Part shown: positions 63,650 to 64,000 of the stretch, one piece after another
Position numbering within the stretch: the first letter of the stretch is position 1
Layout: each line of letters starts with the position of its first letter
Source: Falsigemmobacter intermedius
Lineage (GTDB): Bacteria; Pseudomonadota; Alphaproteobacteria; Rhodobacterales; Rhodobacteraceae
Assembly (NCBI RefSeq): GCF_004054105.1
Contig: NZ_SBLC01000005.1
Span: 62,001-126,000 of the forward strand
Direction: 5' to 3'
Length of the DNA stretch: 64,000 nucleotides
Made by a program: the position numbers and the translations under genes
Notes under the pieces: generated by a model
Databases searched by the model: none
What the model was told of the DNA's origin: nothing
The model's input: the letters and a program-made list of their open reading frames with translations, nothing else

Positions 63650-64000
63650 ATGGGCGAGCAGAGTTATCATTATCAGGTGATCGCCCGGGCGATCGGCGTT
63701 CTGGAGGCGGGCGCAGGGGATCTGAGTCTGAGCGATCTTGCGAAACGCTGCGGAATGAGTGTTGCGCATTTTCAGCGTATTTTCAGCGCTTGCGCAGGGA
63801 TATCGCCCAAGCAGTATCAGCAGTTTCGCCGTCTTGTTGCCGCGCGGGATCTGCTGCGCCGGGATCTGCCGCTGCCGGAGGTGGCTGACGTCCTGGAGCT
63901 TTCAGGCACGGGGCGGCTTTATGATCTGATGATCCGCTGGGAGGCGATGACGCCGGGTGACTATGCCAGGCGCGGGCAGGGGCAGCGGATTTCCTGGGGA
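63650..64000 (+). CDS. Ada-type regulator / O6-methylguanine-DNA methyltransferase (partial, runs off the window)
   Basis: 117 codons are visible, open to the window edge. The N-terminal AraC-type helix-turn-helix has LSLSDLAKRCGMSVAHFQRIFSACAGISPKQYQQFRR, and the second HTH is degenerate. The sequence then enters TPGDYARRGQGQRISWG, which matches the junction to the methyltransferase domain in the two-domain Ada-like proteins without the N-terminal zinc domain. The active-site PCHR lies beyond the window. GGAG precedes ATG 63650. Confidence 0.82.
   Translation, partial: MGEQSYHYQVIARAIGVLEAGAGDLSLSDLAKRCGMSVAHFQRIFSACAGISPKQYQQFRRLVAARDLLRRDLPLPEVADVLELSGTGRLYDLMIRWEAMTPGDYARRGQGQRISWG

Overview
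The window looks like an ordinary chromosomal stretch of a Rhodobacter-like alphaproteobacterium (Rhodobacteraceae/Paracoccaceae in the broad sense). Supporting evidence is the high GC, two F0 b-type subunits (b and b') in an atpI-B-E-F'-F operon, an Irr-type Fur regulator, the alphaproteobacterial families TIGR02300 and TIGR02302, an FdVI-type ferredoxin, and the miaB-phoH-ybeY-corC neighbourhood. No prophage, insertion sequence, CRISPR array or rRNA operon is visible. Nearly all genes are housekeeping. Family names rest on recognition of motifs and overall sequence; no database search was run.

Layout. 0-8 kb: aquaporin and lipoyl synthase (divergent), then a leftward operon (type I secretion ABC exporter, membrane fusion protein, RidA, GDPD), then mlaA-mlaC. 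8-17 kb: rpiA, a membrane protein, gor, hflK-hflC, a DegP-like protease, a lipoprotein, ferredoxin and proA. 17-27.6 kb: class-V aminotransferase, purD, xseA, then the leftward chain argH - two tiny lipoproteins - lysA - TIGR02302, with tlpA divergent from argH. 27.6-30.3 kb: the F0 operon. 30.5-36.6 kb: an ArsR regulator, a hydrolase, irr, trkH, truA, a small outer-membrane barrel, and two copies of tRNA-Ala(GGC) in a duplicated module. 36.6-42.2 kb: small conserved genes, two metallopeptidases, a GntR regulator, a YbgC thioesterase and a MYG1 protein. 42.3-49 kb: miaB, two paralogous envelope proteins, phoH, ybeY, corC, ltaE and ycgN. 49-59 kb: a structured leader-like RNA element, a queuosine-precursor transporter, acetyltransferases, suhB, a KamA-type enzyme, an MFS transporter, alr-mlaE-mlaF and a thiolase. 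59-64 kb: a decayed pyrimidine-catabolism locus, then adenosine kinase, nth and the start of an Ada-type gene.

Functional links. mlaA/mlaC and mlaE/mlaF lie 48 kb apart but probably serve one phospholipid-trafficking system. hflK, hflC and the DegP protease form an envelope quality-control block. argH, lysA, proA and alr serve amino-acid and cell-wall supply.

Most notable: (1) a strongly structured, probably transcribed element upstream of ycgN that sequesters a perfect Shine-Dalgarno and contains a tiny reading frame with an in-frame TGA; (2) a type I secretion ATPase whose Walker A lysine is glutamine; (3) a terminator-like hairpin that contains the ribosome-binding site of the aminotransferase; (4) two adjacent envelope genes sharing an unrecognised DPDGC domain; (5) the remains of a pyrimidine-degradation and transport locus around a still-open SDR gene that lacks the usual catalytic Tyr and Lys.
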